Source: Gnetum montanum
Lineage: Eukaryota > Streptophyta > Gnetopsida > Gnetales > Gnetaceae
Length of the DNA: 64,000 bases
Direction of reading: 5' to 3'
Assembly: GCA_015680685.1 (NCBI GenBank)
Contig: MNCI01004126.1
Location: 565,456 to 629,455, forward strand
Position 1 is the stretch's first letter. Each line of letters begins with the position of its first letter. The notes under the pieces are model-generated. The model ran no database searches, had not been told where the DNA came from, and saw only the letters and a list, made by a program, of their open reading frames with translations. Position numbers and translations under genes: made by a program. Positions 11,830 through 24,364 of the stretch are shown one piece after another.

Positions 11830-14739
11830 TAATGGTTACAAAAATGCATGTAATCTACAACACAAAATTGGACATTTAGACAAAATTTAGCAAGTGCCTA
11901 TTGAATGGATGGAGACATGATAAATTATCATATGGTTCTTAGAGGTGGAGGCTCCTATGCCTTGGATGGTTCTTCATTATGTCTTGGTGCTACTATAGGT
12001 TGAGGCTACCCTATTGCTCCCATTGTTGTTGCTAGAAGTTTAAAGGAATCTAGAAGTTTCTTCATTTTCTCTTCCTTACTTTGTGGGTTTTCTATGATCT
12101 AGGCTACTTCACCTAGATTAGCTAGTACAAGGATGTTCTATGGGCATGGCAGTGAAGGAAATATCTCCTTCACATTGATGAACCAAGCTACAAATATTTT
12201 ATGTTCAATATTGAATATCTTGATAAGGTTCTACAACTTTTGGTAGTCATTTATCCTCTTTGCCAAGTTCTCAGCAATAGTTCATTGATCAGTGAACTTA
12301 CTTTTGAGAACTTCAAGTTTCTTATTAACTATCTCAAACTTTTATTTTACAGCCTTATGGAGCTTGAAGTCCACCTCATAGAGGAGGTAGGAGTTGGAAA
12401 TCTACCTTTCTAGTTCACTTCTTGGCCTCCATGTTATCAACATTGCCAAGTTTGCATATAGGAGGTTGGCAAGCTCCATGTACTTGTTCATCTCCTCTAT
12501 CTACAACTTATTTAGATGGATCTTTGCCTAATTATATGCATTCAGTCAATCAAAGATAGGCTACCATGCATTGACTCTTTGTTGGAGTTGCTAGATGGCC
12601 TCGTTCATCCTCACCTTAGCCAATTTTATTTCCTTTTCATTAATCTTATTGAGTAGCCTAACCTAGTCTGTGTAATGATTCTTCACTTTCTAAAATTTCA
12701 AGGCCTCATTCTTTTAAGTAGCTATCTCAAGTGTAGTCCTCTAGCGAAGGGCATGAACCTTCTTCATTAAGGGATTCCTATTTTTTAGTACCAATCTTCT
12801 CAAGTTTAAGTTTATCTTAGCAAGCTAATATTGTTGCTGGTAGATGTATTTGATAATTGATTTCATTTTTTACATAGCATTTTGCAAGAAATGGTTGTTC
12901 CTAGTAATAACCAAGTTCTCCTTATGAACTTGTGACAGGTCCTTGTCAGTGTTATTGGTTATGGCCTTTAACAAAGATGTGTCAAAGATCACCATATCCT
13001 TTGCATTCTTAGCCTCTTGATAGTTCTATTAAAGTTGTTGAAAAGCTTCATTCCATGTTAGCTTAGGCTGAAGAATGGCAAGATCTGAGAGATGAGCTTG
13101 TAGTTTTGCAACTTCAACGAGTAATTATCAATTGGTCGTAGTGGCCTCCTTAAGTTGCACATTAGCAACCAACAACCTACTCCTTGTCTTTAGCAACTAT
13201 GATTAGTTTATAGTGATATCATCCAAAAGAAAAATGACCTTTGGAAGTAGTTACCTAGCTCTTACTAGTCTCTCTAACATCTTTGTGTGTTGGGTAGTGC
13301 TCATTTGGTTACTCCCTGCTTTTGCTAACACATGGATTTTTGTCATGGTAGCTATATCTAGTACAGATGTAGTAAGAGCATTGAGGAATTCTACAACTTT
13401 TTCAACAACCACCTTTGTCTCTATCTATTAGTCCTTATGCAACATTACCAAGAACATTACCACTCTTCCTTCCTCCAACATGACAGTGAAGGCTATTGTA
13501 TTTTCTAAAATTTCAGAAATTACTTGTCTAAGAATTGACTTAGTGACCTTCCTAGTACTTGGATTTGGTCTCATGGATGCTTAGTTTTGCTACATAGAGA
13601 ATAGTGGCATTGTCTCATTGTTTAGCTAGTAGATGGTCTTTATGACCTCATTCAAATGACTCATGGCTAGATGGTAGATGGATTACTCACCACCACTTGT
13701 AGATCCTTGTTGTTGCTACAACTATTACCTCTAAATTTTCTTGAGACACTCAATAGTTGCAAGAATTTTTGGTGTGGTTTTTAGGGTTGCAAGTGGTGAT
13801 GGTAGTAGTTTCTCCTCTTTGTGAAGTTTTTTCACAATCTTATCCTTCATTATGTTTTACCATAATGCAGCAAGAGCATAATGGATCACATCATTAGAAG
13901 AGTGTACTATTCCTTCTATTTTGCACAATTTTCTAATTAAGCACAGAAATGGAAGTCTCTTATGACCCTTCTCATTTTCCTTGAAATGTTTCAAGGAAGA
14001 TGAGTTGGTGTAGGTTGATAGGGAATTTTCTGCTTAGAGCCGTACTTGCCTTGGTGAAGAAGGCTATCACCTTACCTGACCTTACCATTAGATTTAGGTG
14101 ATAAGTTGTAATCTTAAAGTAGGATTTCTCTACCTTTGTTAGGGAATTGTACTCCTTATGGTCCACTTCATAGCATTGCTTGACCCATTCTTTTTTCTCT
14201 TGAGGGTTGGCCTACATGAAAATTTCTATAGGCTTTATCCTAGTGTTGGGTAAACTGAGGGCTTTAGTAATGGCTTCAACCAAATAGTATATGGTGATGT
14301 CTTTGATCTTCATTGATGCATCTTCTTGTTAGTTGTTCCAAAATAGTTAGGTTTTCCCCATTTACCATTCTTCACTGTTAAAGAGAATAAACCATAAAGA
14401 AGACCTTGTAACTGCATTCTGACCTCTTTAGGTGTCAACTCTAAGAAGAGTCCAATGTTTAATAGAGTTCATTGGTTTTGATCTTCTCTAGGTAGGCTTC
14501 TATGAGTGTGACCTCTAAGTTAGGTCTTAGTCTCTATCTTACCTAGATTGACTCGTCTTTATAATAGGAATCTACCTAATAGATTCCACTTCAGTCTCCT
14601 CCTAAAGAGGCCTAGTAGCATGCATCACATCTATTGCTTGATATTGGGGTTATTGTTGCTATTAATACCTTCCTCCTTAGGGTTTCTTCTCCCTAGGCTA
14701 CAATGGTTCTCCAACTTGTGGTCCTCTTTTGAATGCCAT
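11830..14739 (-). pseudogene. Retrotransposon accessory ORF, copy 1
   Basis: This is the most diverged of four related minus-strand reading frames (others start near 22,040, 35,479 and 43,156). The start ATG at 14,739-14,737 opens MAFKRGPQVGEP, comparable to MARQRGAQ in copy 3. The conserved middle is visible at 14,166-13,972 (LTKVEKSYFKITTYHLNL, then GKVIAFFTKAST), matching the TYFKIGTYHLFPTK and YVTKGSAILMGKY parts of copy 2. The downstream half is broken but rich in Lys, Glu and Leu, as in the coiled-coil half of the other copies. It lies downstream of integrase in the same orientation, where plant gypsy elements may carry an extra ORF. It has many stops. Function unknown; the protein family is not named with confidence. 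Confidence 0.55.
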
Positions 14740-14744
14740 CTATG

Positions 14745-15749
14745 ATGATAAACATAACCTATGATTAGTTCTTTAGTTTGTAACCTTTATTCCCTTGAAT
14801 GCCTTCCTTCTTTAGATCAGGTAATATTAATTCCTTAGGCCTTGAAAGTTTCTCGTTAAGTTCTTATTTTATGATCATATGCTAGTGGTATTAGTTATTA
14901 TTATTTTATTCCTAGTTAGCAAAATGTTTTTGTTGGTCTTAACCCTTTATGATTATTAATTTAATATTATTTTAATAGTTTAATCATTAGGAGTTAGAAA
15001 CATTTCAAAAAATTTTCTATGAAAATTCCTAAGGTTTGTGGCCCCCATGACATAAAGTGTACCTCTAGTAACTTGAGCATTAAAAAATGGGCAAAATCAG
15101 GTAAGTAGTTTGGAAGTTATGTTGCTCAAAAGGTTCTTTGGCTCTTAAAAATGGGTAAAACTCCTCTAGCATTTTGAAAAAATGGTGAAAAATAAGCTAA
15201 GTGTCTCATGTATTTATAGGATTTTTCTCTTGCATTGATAGGGCTACGTTGATGTAACTATTCTTGGTTATCTCTTTCCTAGTTCATTAGGGAACAAGAT
15301 CATTGGTTACTTTTTACTTGTAATGTAAAAGAACCTTTAGGCTTCCAATATATCGATTTCCCATAAAATGAATGGAATGGATGAATGTCATGAACTCACT
15401 ACTTGATACCATCAGAAAATTAATAGATTGTTAGTAGAGAACATAATTCAAAGACAAAATTTGGCATTTTGGTAAATTAATCATAACATTGATAGCTTCC
15501 TTGAATAACTTTTCAAAATTCATAGTAGCAATGCACAAAATCAAAGATTTTTGATAAGACTAGATGAAATTAATACAAAGGAAACAAAAATAAAAGAAAA
15601 TAATCAATAAAATATTTCAAAAAAATGAAAAACATATAAAAAACATTGTAAAAAAAAGGTGAAAAATTGATTAGCCTAATCAATATGTTAGGATATATGG
15701 TCATCTCCCCCACAACTAAGTTGAAAGGAGAAGATGTAAAAAATAAAGT
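14745..15749. other. Spacer between integrase relic and accessory ORF
   Basis: No coding sequence recognised. On the minus strand just after the integrase relic there is a TTGTGGGGGAGATGACC phrase (about 15,700) followed by T-rich sequence; a similar phrase precedes the poly(G/C) tracts at 29,145 and 37,405. Confidence 0.45.
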
Positions 15750-18470
15750 GTATCTATTCTTGCACAGAGGTGTTAGTGTTATTGGTTACTTGTGATTCTA
15801 GGAATCCCTTAAGTTGTTCTATGTTAGCTGACATACATTTTTGAGGGTTGGATGGATGGTAAATTATCATGACCCTTGAAGGAAAAGTTGAATAGATAAT
15901 GTAATGTCCTTTCCATAATGTTTGAAACTTAGTATGTTGTGGCACATGTATGGGATTCTAGTAAAGAACCTTATCATGAGATTGGAATTGAACGTTTCTA
16001 TCCATGCACTATGATGTTGTTTATTTTGTGCCTTGTGCACTTTATTCATCATTAGGACTATTCATCAGTTTTCATCTAGCGCATTAAGTGTCATAAGACA
16101 TTCTTTGTAGGCTAGATTAATGTCTAGGTCAAGCTCTAAGCCATTGTGAGTGTACGGTGTTTAGCTTGGATTGGAAGTTTTGGTAAATTTCCACACACTA
16201 AGTCATAGGAAAAGTAGCCTATAGGAAGATTCTAGGTTGAATGATATGCCCAAAGAGCATCACTAAGTTTAGTACTCTAGTTCTTCCTATATCTATTGAT
16301 ACTTCATGTTAGAATTCTAATAATCTCCTTGTTGGTGATCTCAATTTAACTGTTACCTTAGGGGATGATAGGGGGTCATGAGTTTATGTCACACCCCCAA
16401 GCATTGCATTAATTTCTAAAAATAGAGCCTATAAAAAGTATTCTATTATTTGAAATGAGTACTCTAGGCATACCAAACGTTTTTACCACCTATTATTATA
16501 CAAATTGAGCTACACCGATAGATGTATAGTATAATATGATTGCAAATTTAGCCCAATTGATGTAGTAATCAATAATAACTATGATGTATATCTTCCCATT
16601 TGACATGGGAGTGATGGATTCCATGAAGTTAATGTCCCAAAGGTTGAAACTCTCTAGTGGTTAGATCCATTGTTGGGATCCTTCCATTCATATACTCATT
16701 CCTCCATCTCATTGACATCACTTGCATGAATGAGAGAAAGGGTAAGCATCCTTGAAGATCATTGGGCATAAATATCCTACCTTGAGGATATTTGTAGTTA
16801 TCCTCCTTCCTATGTAGTGGTTCCCACAAGGACTTTCATGAACATCTTAGAGAATTCACAATTGATCAACATGATGTACACACCATCGAATGAGGCCATT
16901 AGTGCAAACCTTATAAAGGTTGTCTTGGATCCCATGTAATGCTTGACCTAGTGAGGAAACTATTATTTTGTCTTATTGTCCCATTCTACTAGAGTCTTCT
17001 ATGTGAGAAGATAAGAAAAGAACTTATCATACAAATTGTTAAACCTTGGTTCTTGGACCATGATAGAATTAGCTAAGAGAAGCTTATTTGGAAATTGATT
17101 AGATAAAAGTTTTTCATTCTCCTTACTGTCCCATCTTAACCAAGACAAATGATTAGCAACTACATCCTCAATTCCTTTTCTATGCACCATGGTAAGGTCA
17201 ATTTTTTGTAAAATCACTAGCCACTATATAACACAAGGACTAACCTTTGGATTTTTCATTAGAAAATAGATTACAATATGATTAGTATGCACAAAAAATT
17301 GGTACCAAAGTACATAGTACCTAAACATTTTCAAGGCATACACCACTGTCATGAGTTCCTTCTTAGTGTTGATGTAGTTAAGTTGTGCATCCACAATGAT
17401 TTTACTTGAACAATAGATGTAGTATGGACATTTCTAATCATCCATTTGTGTAAGCACTACTCCTAACATGTAAATTTGATGCATCTATCATTATGTCGAA
17501 TAACATGGATCAATTTGGGATGCATAGAATGGGAGTTTCTATGAGCTTTTTCTTTAATTAATGGAATGCTTGTTTGCATTCCTTGGTCCATTTGAATGTT
17601 GCATCTCTCTTTGTAAGCTCCACTAGTGGTTTGGTAATTTTTGAAGAAACTATATATAAAGCACTTGTAGTAACTAGTATGGCCAAGGAATAAGCTAAAA
17701 TCTTTTACCATTAGTGATTACTTGGTGATTCCTTGGATGATCCTCACTTTTTTTGTGTCCGTCTTAATTCCTTTTCATGAAATCTAGTGCCCCAAGATAA
17801 TGCTCTCTTACACCATAAAGTGGCTCTTTTACTACTTGAGTGAAAGATTCATTTTCATACATTGTTTTAGCACCTACTCCAAATGGTCTAATGCTTATTC
17901 AAAGTTTATACCATAGGTGGAAAAGTCATCTATGAAAACTTCCACATCACTACCAATTTGCTAGTGAAAGATTCTAAGTACCAAACACTAGAAAGTTACA
18001 GAAGCATTACAAAGGTCAAAGAGCATCTTTTTATATGCAAAAGTCCCCTAAGGACTTATGAAAGTTGTCTTAGCTTAGTCTTCTGATGTGATTTGTATTT
18101 GGTTATAATCACTATAACCATATAGAAAACTATAGTAATTGTATCTTATAATTGTATCTAGTACTTGTTCCAAAAATGACAATGAAAAATGATCATTAAA
18201 GATCATCATATTCAATAGTCTAAAGTCTATACAAATTCTCCATTTTCCTCCTTTATTTAACATAATCATGAGTGGACTTACCCACTTATTTTCTATTATA
18301 GGATATATGAATCATTCATTAAGAAGTTATTCAACTTCATCTTTTATAATTTGCTTAATCTTTAGGTTAAATCTTCTCTACGATTGTCTACTTGGCTTGA
18401 AAGAAGAATTTGTATAAATCTAGTGCTGACATATGCATAGATCGATCCTAGTTAACTCATGATATGACCA
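15750..18470 (-). pseudogene. Ty3/gypsy pol relic (RT, RNase H, integrase)
   Basis: Reverse transcriptase is clearest at 18,269-18,075: GGKWRICIDFRLLN, then DHFSLSFLEQVLD, then FLYGYSDYNQIQI. Downstream on the same strand come a VFIDDFSTYG phrase (the catalytic box, normally xxDD), an FLGHTSYYKCFI connection segment near 17,690 and an RNase H end near 17,170 (VHRKGIEDVVANHLSWL). Integrase fragments follow to about 15,950, including an ALWAYHSTQNLPIGY phrase near the end of the catalytic core. The reading frame is broken by dozens of stops and several shifts, so no active enzyme can be made. gag and protease are absent from this copy. RT wording resembles the Athila clade, from memory. Confidence 0.75.
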
Positions 18471-18489
18471 TGAAAAAGCTATTGGTCAT

Positions 18490-19405
18490 TGATGAGTAGC
18501 GAGACACCCCTATGTCCAACCATACAAATCACAAGTGTTCACACATGATTTGGTCAAATTTCGTGGATGAAACTAGTTGTGCATCTAAATCATTATGCCT
18601 TGATCATGGTTTCCTATCTTCCTACTTGGACTAGTGTTAGCTTTGTCATGTATGGTTTAGTCTAAAGTGAGTTATATGATGTTATCTAATCCTATGATGC
18701 TCCTAATGACAATAAAGAGATAATTAATTAAGCTAATGAATAGTAGGAAGTAAAACCTAAACTAGCCTATGTGCGATGAATATCCATTTCTAAACATGCC
18801 TTGGACTCTGTATAACCATCATTGGAATTGCTAAGCATACGTGATTGGGTTTGCCAAACAATACATTGTTGGGTTACCAAGTAATTACACTTAAATACTC
18901 ATGATTAGATGTACTCATTCCGCTTAATGAAAAAAATTATAAAGAGAAATAAATGGAAATATTAACTAAGGAAAATAGTAAATAATTATTTAATTAACAA
19001 TTGAAAGTAATAATCATCTAAGTAGATGATGCAATAATGGAAGTAATCATGATCTTTATTTCCAGTCATGTAATGTGTCCAAGTATGTCACACTTGAATA
19101 AGAATGTTGTACAATCATAAACATCACAATGTAGGCATGCATTGGGACTAACAGAACTTGAATTCAAAAATCTAAGAAGGACTATAAAAAACTGAGAACT
19201 AAAACTATCTCCTGACCATGCACCCAAGTGTTGTATTTATAGGCTAGCACGGAAGTGATGATATTGGATATCTGGCATCATTTCTTGGGACTTGGACACA
19301 ATGATGACTCATCATATGTCCATGATTGAATAAAAACTCATTCTTCAGTTAAAAAAATGAGAAACAAGTTCCTTACAAAAAATTTTGGGAAGGTATGGAA
19401 TTATT
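18490..19405 (-). repeat. LTR copy 2 (TGATGAG family)
   Basis: It begins TGATGAGTAGCGAGACACCC and aligns by eye along its length with 31,744-32,670, sharing for example ATGAATAGTAGGAAGTAAAA and ATGTAATGTGTCCAAGTATG. It is both the 5' LTR of the 10-19 kb element and adjacent to accessory ORF copy 2, so it could belong to either. The base before it is not a PBS, unlike at 31,743. Confidence 0.65.
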
Positions 19406-19429
19406 GACTAACACAGACAAACAAAAAAA

Positions 19430-22040
19430 TGGACTTATACATGCCACAATGGTATTTTTACAAAATTAGGACACAAAATTACAAGACACAAAACTGGGCA
19501 AGATTAGAGGTGGTGGCTCCTCCATCAATTACTTTCCTTTGTCACCAAGCTTCTGGAATTTGTAATGGTTGAGGATCATTTGCAACTTTTCTTCCTCTGT
19601 CCATGGATCCTATACCATCTAGGTTGTTGAACTAATGTGTGTTGGTGTTGGTACATCCTAAGGACATGGTAGTTGCAGAAACATTTTGTTGGCCTTCATG
19701 TACCAAGTCGTAAACTACTGTTGCTCTTCTTCAAAGGCCTTAGTCTTTTCTTTGAGTTCATGATAATGTGAGTCTCTTGGCTAGGTCCAAATCAACATCC
19801 TTCTATCCATGGTATTGAGCTTTGACCATCTTAAGTTTTGAGTTTGCTATGTGAAGTTTTTGCAAAGAAGCTTCTCTATCCACAAAATCTTTCTCATGTA
19901 GGGCATAACTACCTACTTTTCCAACTCACTTCTAGGTTGACCTATTGTTAACATGGCAAGTTTGGCATATCTAAGGTTAGCCAATGCCATGTATTCTTTC
20001 AAATCCTTAATTTGTAGGTCTTTATTCTTTACTTCCACCTAATGGACTAGTGCATAATTATCTAGACTTGGTTGCCACATGATATTTTGTGCTATCATGG
20101 AACTAATGTGAGCTTTGGCCATATGGATTTCCTTCTTATTTATTTTCTTGTGGATGCCAACCTAGTCATGGAAGTGCTCTCTCAGCTTCTCATGCTTCTT
20201 GGCCTCATTCTACCATGTGCTTATTTTAATTGTTGACTTTTATTAAATGGAATGGACCTTCTCCATTAAGAGGATACTATTTTCCTTGGCCAATTTGTTG
20301 ATATCCTAGTTAACCCTCATCAGTTATTTCCTCAGCTGATGAACACTTTCTTCTAGAATATTTTGTTGTTGTTCAATGGTGGTCAACTTGGAATTATCTG
20401 TTACTAGTTGTTTATTCTCTTATTGAGTAGCGGGTAGTGTCTGTCTATGAGCATAAGATTGTGCTTCTGTAATGGAGGCATTCTAGACCACCTTATTCTT
20501 TTCTTGATCTATAATGCTATTCTCCTTGGTCAGCTTGGTTAGTTACTTTGTTATGAATTATTCCACCTAGTTAGGCATAATAAATTGGGTAGGATCCCAT
20601 CTTTTGACTCCTAGGATGGCCAACTCTTATTGCAATTGTTGTACTTCTACTTCTATGTGCTTTGCCCTAGTCTCAACCATGGCCAACTTTCCTTTAGTGG
20701 CTATGAGGTCTAACTATGCTACAATGACATCACTGGGGATGTTGAATAAGGAGGTTATCACTTGCCTTTTCTAAAATAGTTGATCTAACACATCCTAATG
20801 TGTTACAAGAGTTATTGAAGTCTTAGCCAACATTTGTGCATCTCTAGTCCTAGTCAAGTCTACTAGGGGCACAACAAGCACATTGAATAATTCTTTGATG
20901 TGATCGGTAATCACTTCTACTACACTTGCCCCATCCTAATGTTGCATTACCACCACTATGGCATCTTCTCCCATTTCAAGAATTACTTGGAAAGATGAAA
21001 CATTTCCAAAAATTTGTCTAAACCATTGGGATTCTCCTCTTGATTGCAATGAGATTTGCCCTCTTATCAGATTGGCTAAAATGGTGGATTGCACCTTATC
21101 TAAAACTTTGAAGAGGCTTGATTCCTCTCTACTTCCCCAACTAAGCATTTCAGCAATTTTCTACAACTAGCTCATTGAGGGCCTATAGTCTTGTGATGAT
21201 GGTGGTGAAGCTTATGTTTTAAGGCATTGTTCAAGCTCTCATTCTACTTCTTTTTCTAGTTTGGCTTCCTTCTTCGATTCTTGCTCTTCACCAAGGTCTT
21301 TTCTTGGTGCTCCAGGTTTGAAGAGCTTAGTGAAGAAAGCATTCTAAGCATTCTTGGGGATGTCATTCATGTACCCTAGGATTCCAGTGTATTTACATAG
21401 CCTTATAATTAGGCAAGGGAATAGAAGTGTTGGCTACCCTATCTTTTTCTCCTTGAACAGCCTTTGGGTCTTTGTATAATATAGCTAGGGAAGGTTGGCT
21501 ACATACTTTCCCATTAGGATGGCACTTCCCTTGGTCACATAGGTTAAGATTTGGTTGAACCCTTTGGTGGGAAATAGATGATATGTTCCTATTTTGAAAT
21601 AGGTTCTATATTCTAGAGTCAATTCATGATATGCTTTGTCATCCTTTCTATATGCCTGCCTTAGCCACATCGTTCTTATGTCAAGGTTAGATCTTGTAGA
21701 CAGATGGGCTAACTTAGCCCCTTCATTTGGCAAATTTAGAGCTTTGGTGATTGCTTTAATTGAGAAGTCAACATTGACTCCGTAATGTTGAAAGTGGTGC
21801 CTTCCTCCTTGTTATGCTAGAATTAGTATGTTTCTCCAAGATACCACTCGCCACTTTCTAAAAGATTTGGCCACAAAGGTGATGCCTGAAGTTGCATCTG
21901 AAGTACTTCTAGAGAAAACTCCATAAATGATCTAAATTTCATCTTTACAATGACCATGATCAACATGGATTTTTCTTGAATAACCTCAAGGAATTCAGGG
22001 GACAACATGTGGCATTGTCCTTGCATGGGGGCCTATGTGT
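19430..22040 (-). pseudogene. Retrotransposon accessory ORF, copy 2
   Basis: Same reading frame family as copies 3 and 4. On the minus strand an N-terminal part (about 22,026-21,485) shows FLEVIQEKSMLIMVIV, then SPLWPNLLESGEWYLGETY, then MPNEGAKLAHLSTRS and YRTYFKIGTYHLFPTKG. The rest (to about 19,500) is rich in Glu, Lys, Leu and Asn and looks coiled-coil forming, though broken. The upstream end is lost near 22,040, where the sequence changes to unrelated DNA. LTR copy 2 lies immediately downstream, as in the other copies. Function unknown. Confidence 0.6.
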
Positions 22041-22168
22041 TGGCACATTTTGGCCATTTCATGGAATAGCAAAAGTAGTGATACTGGGAAAAGATAATTT
22101 GTATATACTCTACCTTAGAATTAGCATTAAAAACTGCAAAAAACAAAAATAGGTTATGAGCAACATTT

Positions 22169-22390
22169 TTGTTTAAAAGAGAAGGAAGTGGCAAGACAAG
22201 GAGTGGCAAGACAAGGCTGCTGCAACATGTTTATTGCTCAATGAAGTCAAATTTTGAGGTATCCATTTGGCTTTCAGTTTCCCAGACTTATACTTTACAG
22301 CAATTGCAGTTTGATGTCCTCACGAGCATAACTCAAGCAAAGAAGAAAGTCAAGAGTTTAGAGAAAGAAAGGTCTAAGATGCCTCAGTAA
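22169..22390 (+). pseudogene. NB-ARC fragment of a disease-resistance-type gene
   Basis: The fragment shows a P-loop (GSGKTRLLQHVY, normally GGxGKTTLLxxVY) followed by FEVSIWLSVSQTYTLQQLQ, the strand-turn region that follows the P-loop in plant NB-ARC proteins. The P-loop DNA has a 15-bp tandem duplication (AGTGGCAAGACAAGG twice, 22,187-22,216), which inserts five residues. No RNBS, GLPL or MHD motif, TIR or LRR follows; the match ends about 70 residues in. It is a fragment, not a resistance gene. The next fragment (PPR) begins within about 20 bases, so the junction is a gene-fragment fusion. Confidence 0.7.
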
Positions 22391-22404
22391 CAGTAAAGCT
22401 TGGG

Positions 22405-23150
22405 CAAAGAGACATTTCCTAGTGTGGGAAATGCTCTAATAGACATGTATGCCAAGTGCAGCAGTATCGAATTGGCATTCCAAGTTTTTAAGAGTATGTC
22501 TAAAAGGGATGTTGTGTCATGGACTGTTATTGTTTGTGGCTTTGCCTCACATGGTCTCAGTAAGGATGCATTGTAGTTATTTGATGAAATGCAGTGTCAT
22601 GGTTTTAAGCTAAATGCTATAACTTTAATTGGCGTTCTGTCTGCCTGTCGCCATTCATGGCTTGTTGAGAGAGGCTTGTGGTATTTTAGATCTGTGAAAA
22701 CATTTTATGAACTTTAGCTAGGTATGAAACACTATGCCTGCATAGTTGATCTTTTAGGATGCTCTGGTCACCTGGAAGATGTGTGCAAGTTCATCAAGAA
22801 TATGCTCGTGGATGCCGATGCTTCTATTTTGGATTCCTTGTTTAGTGCTTGCAAATTGTACCATAATACAGAGATAGCAGCTTGGGTAGCGGATATGCTA
22901 ATGGAGTTGAATGTTGAGGACGTTTCCCTTTTGGTTATTATTGCAAATTTATATGTAGATGCTGGTAAATGGACCGATGTTGCAAGGATGAGATTGATGA
23001 TTAAGAAGAAGGGTGCCAAGAAGAATCTTGGATGCAGCTGGATTGAGATTAATAGCTGTGATTACACATTTTACGTTGGGAGCCAATGTCACTCTCAGGT
23101 GGAAATGACTTTTGCAAAGCTAATTACCAATGGAGTACGACAGAGGTGGT
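22405..23150 (+). pseudogene. PPR protein fragment with E/E+ tail
   Basis: Translated continuously, 22,405-23,150 gives the last repeats of a PLS-type pentatricopeptide repeat protein: VGNALIDMYAKCSSIELA, FKSMSKRDVVSWTVIVCGFA, LFDEMQCHGFKLNAITLIGV, then HYACIVDLLGCSGHLEDV. It ends with the E-type tail (ANLYVDAGKWTDVARMRLMI, then LGCSWIEINSCDYTFYVGSQ). Such proteins bind organellar RNA and, with E/DYW tails, take part in C-to-U editing. Two in-frame TAGs (22,574-22,576 and about 22,713-22,715) break it. No DYW domain follows: the frame runs into unrelated residues and stops at 23,182. There is no sign of an upstream repeat array, so only the C-terminal third survives. Confidence 0.85.
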
Positions 23151-23355
23151 GCGTTTCCAAGGCTCCACTCTTTGAGCCCTGAATTTTTCCGTCAGTTGTG
23201 AAAATTGCCGAGTTTGGAGGATTTTCGTTTTTAGGCTCCATCCCGCGTCTACTATTGGACGCGTGCACGGAAACCAACATAGCGAGGCAGACACGAAGAC
23301 ACGCAGAGCCAGAGATAAAAAGCAGTAGCTGAGAAATAATCATGGCAAACCTGAA

Positions 23356-23985
23356 ATGAAAGAAGATGAGTTGGATGAGATCCTGGCAGCCGAGGATTTT
23401 GTTTTCCTAATTGACATGCGGATCGCTCTAGATGTGATGCACTCGCAGTTTCATGTGTCCAACTCCAAAGGCAAAGCCAATGGAAGGAGTATAGCTCTAA
23501 AGCCTTTAATCGCAGATCTATAGCAGCGTTAAAGACTGCACACAGGTGGATCGAGAAGTATGGGATCTCCATCATGATGGCGTCATCCGCGTATTCAAGC
23601 TCAATATTGGCCAGGATGACCAAGCCATCATGTTCATGCACAACTATGTTTCAAAGACCAAGGCCATTATAAGCCTGTTTCGTGGGCGAGGATGTTGATC
23701 ATGTGCAGGTCTCCGATTGGTTCTAAGACCTAGTGCTTCGTATGCATTCTTAGACATTAATCATTTCCAGTTGTGCGAGTTGCTTTCTGTCGAAGGAGAC
23801 AAGCTCCAGGATCGGCATGTTACGTTGCTTATTTATGGTAGATTCTTGATTCGTCAGCTGGATGATTTGGATTCCTACTGGTTCTCCATTCCCGGAGTAG
23901 GGATTACAGTGATGAAACTCCACGATACAGTTAGAAAAACTGGAATTCTTGGATCTTGGCAAAATTATGCTTCAAAGCGAAAGGG
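23356..23985 (+). pseudogene. STK19-like gene relic
   Basis: Three frames together give a protein resembling the plant version of the STK19 family (historically named serine-threonine protein kinase 19). The start is MKEDELDEILAAEDFVFLID at 23,356. After a shift near 23,520 comes YSSVKDCTQVDREVWDLHHD, then GVIRVFKLNIGQDDQAIMFM. A further shift near 23,660-23,740 leads to HVTLLIYGRFLIRQL, then DSYWFSIPGVG, the winged-helix-like 'xYWxxxPxxG' segment of the family. No introns are visible, so a processed copy is possible. About 140 bases before the ATG (23,200-23,355) are GC-richer and may be 5' leader. Family assignment is from memory of motif wording and needs a profile search. Confidence 0.6.
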
Positions 23986-23989
23986 AGGG

Positions 23990-24360
23990 TCCAAACCAAG
24001 AGATTTCTGTGCTGAAAGAAGTGTCAAATTGCTCAAAATTTGTAAATTTTGAGATGTACGATAATCATCTCATAGGGGTTGTGCCTCCTAGGTTTGGGGA
24101 AGCTAGGGCAGACTTTCCAATACCTTCTGCTGTCCTGAAATTTTATCAATGGTACTTTACCGGCCACCATTGGGAATTTGTCATCATGAATAAACTTGAG
24201 TTTTTCAGATAACTTTCTAAGAAAAAGAATTCCTCCTCCAGTTGGCATGAGATCTCTGCAGAAACTTGATTTATCTGATAATGGATACATGGGTTCGATT
24301 CCAACCGAGTTTTCTTTGATGAATCAAAGTCTAACATACATCAATCTCACTAGTGCTACA
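23990..24360 (+). pseudogene. LRR receptor-kinase ectodomain fragment
   Basis: Leucine-rich repeats of the plant extracellular type (LxxLxLxxNxLxGxIP) can be read across two frames: EVSNCSKFVNFEMYDNHLIG then VVPPRFG; NGTLPATIGNLSS; and, after one stop, FSDNFLRKRIPPPVGMRSLQ then KLDLSDNGYMGSIPTEFS, ending SLTYINLTS. About four repeats remain. No signal peptide, membrane segment or kinase domain is present. It begins within a few bases of the STK19-like relic, with no intergenic spacer. Confidence 0.75.
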
Positions 24361-24364
24361 TTAT

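Larger units (their letters stand above)
10012..19405 (-). mobile_element. Decayed Ty3/gypsy element, Athila-like, minus strand
   Basis: Read on the minus strand the order is LTR (19,405-18,490), RT, RNase H and integrase relics (18,470-15,750), a spacer, an accessory ORF (14,739-11,830), an invading fragment (11,819-11,013) and LTR (about 10,990-10,012). The two LTRs share the TGATGAG terminus and long internal phrases with the LTR at 31,744, which has a PBS beside it. gag and the PBS are missing at the 18,490 side, so either an internal deletion joined LTR to RT or the right LTR belongs to the neighbouring unit. Many stops and frameshifts mark it as old. Calling it Athila-like rests on the PBS type seen in its relatives and on RT wording; it is moderate. 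Confidence 0.6.

Noticed and set aside
11830-14739. env-like gene of an Athila element
   Set aside because: Position fits, but no signal peptide or transmembrane segment is visible and the C-terminal half looks coiled-coil; left as unknown accessory ORF.
23252-23641. Minus-strand frame of 129 residues
   Set aside because: It is the reverse of the STK19-like relic, which has clear family wording on the plus strand.
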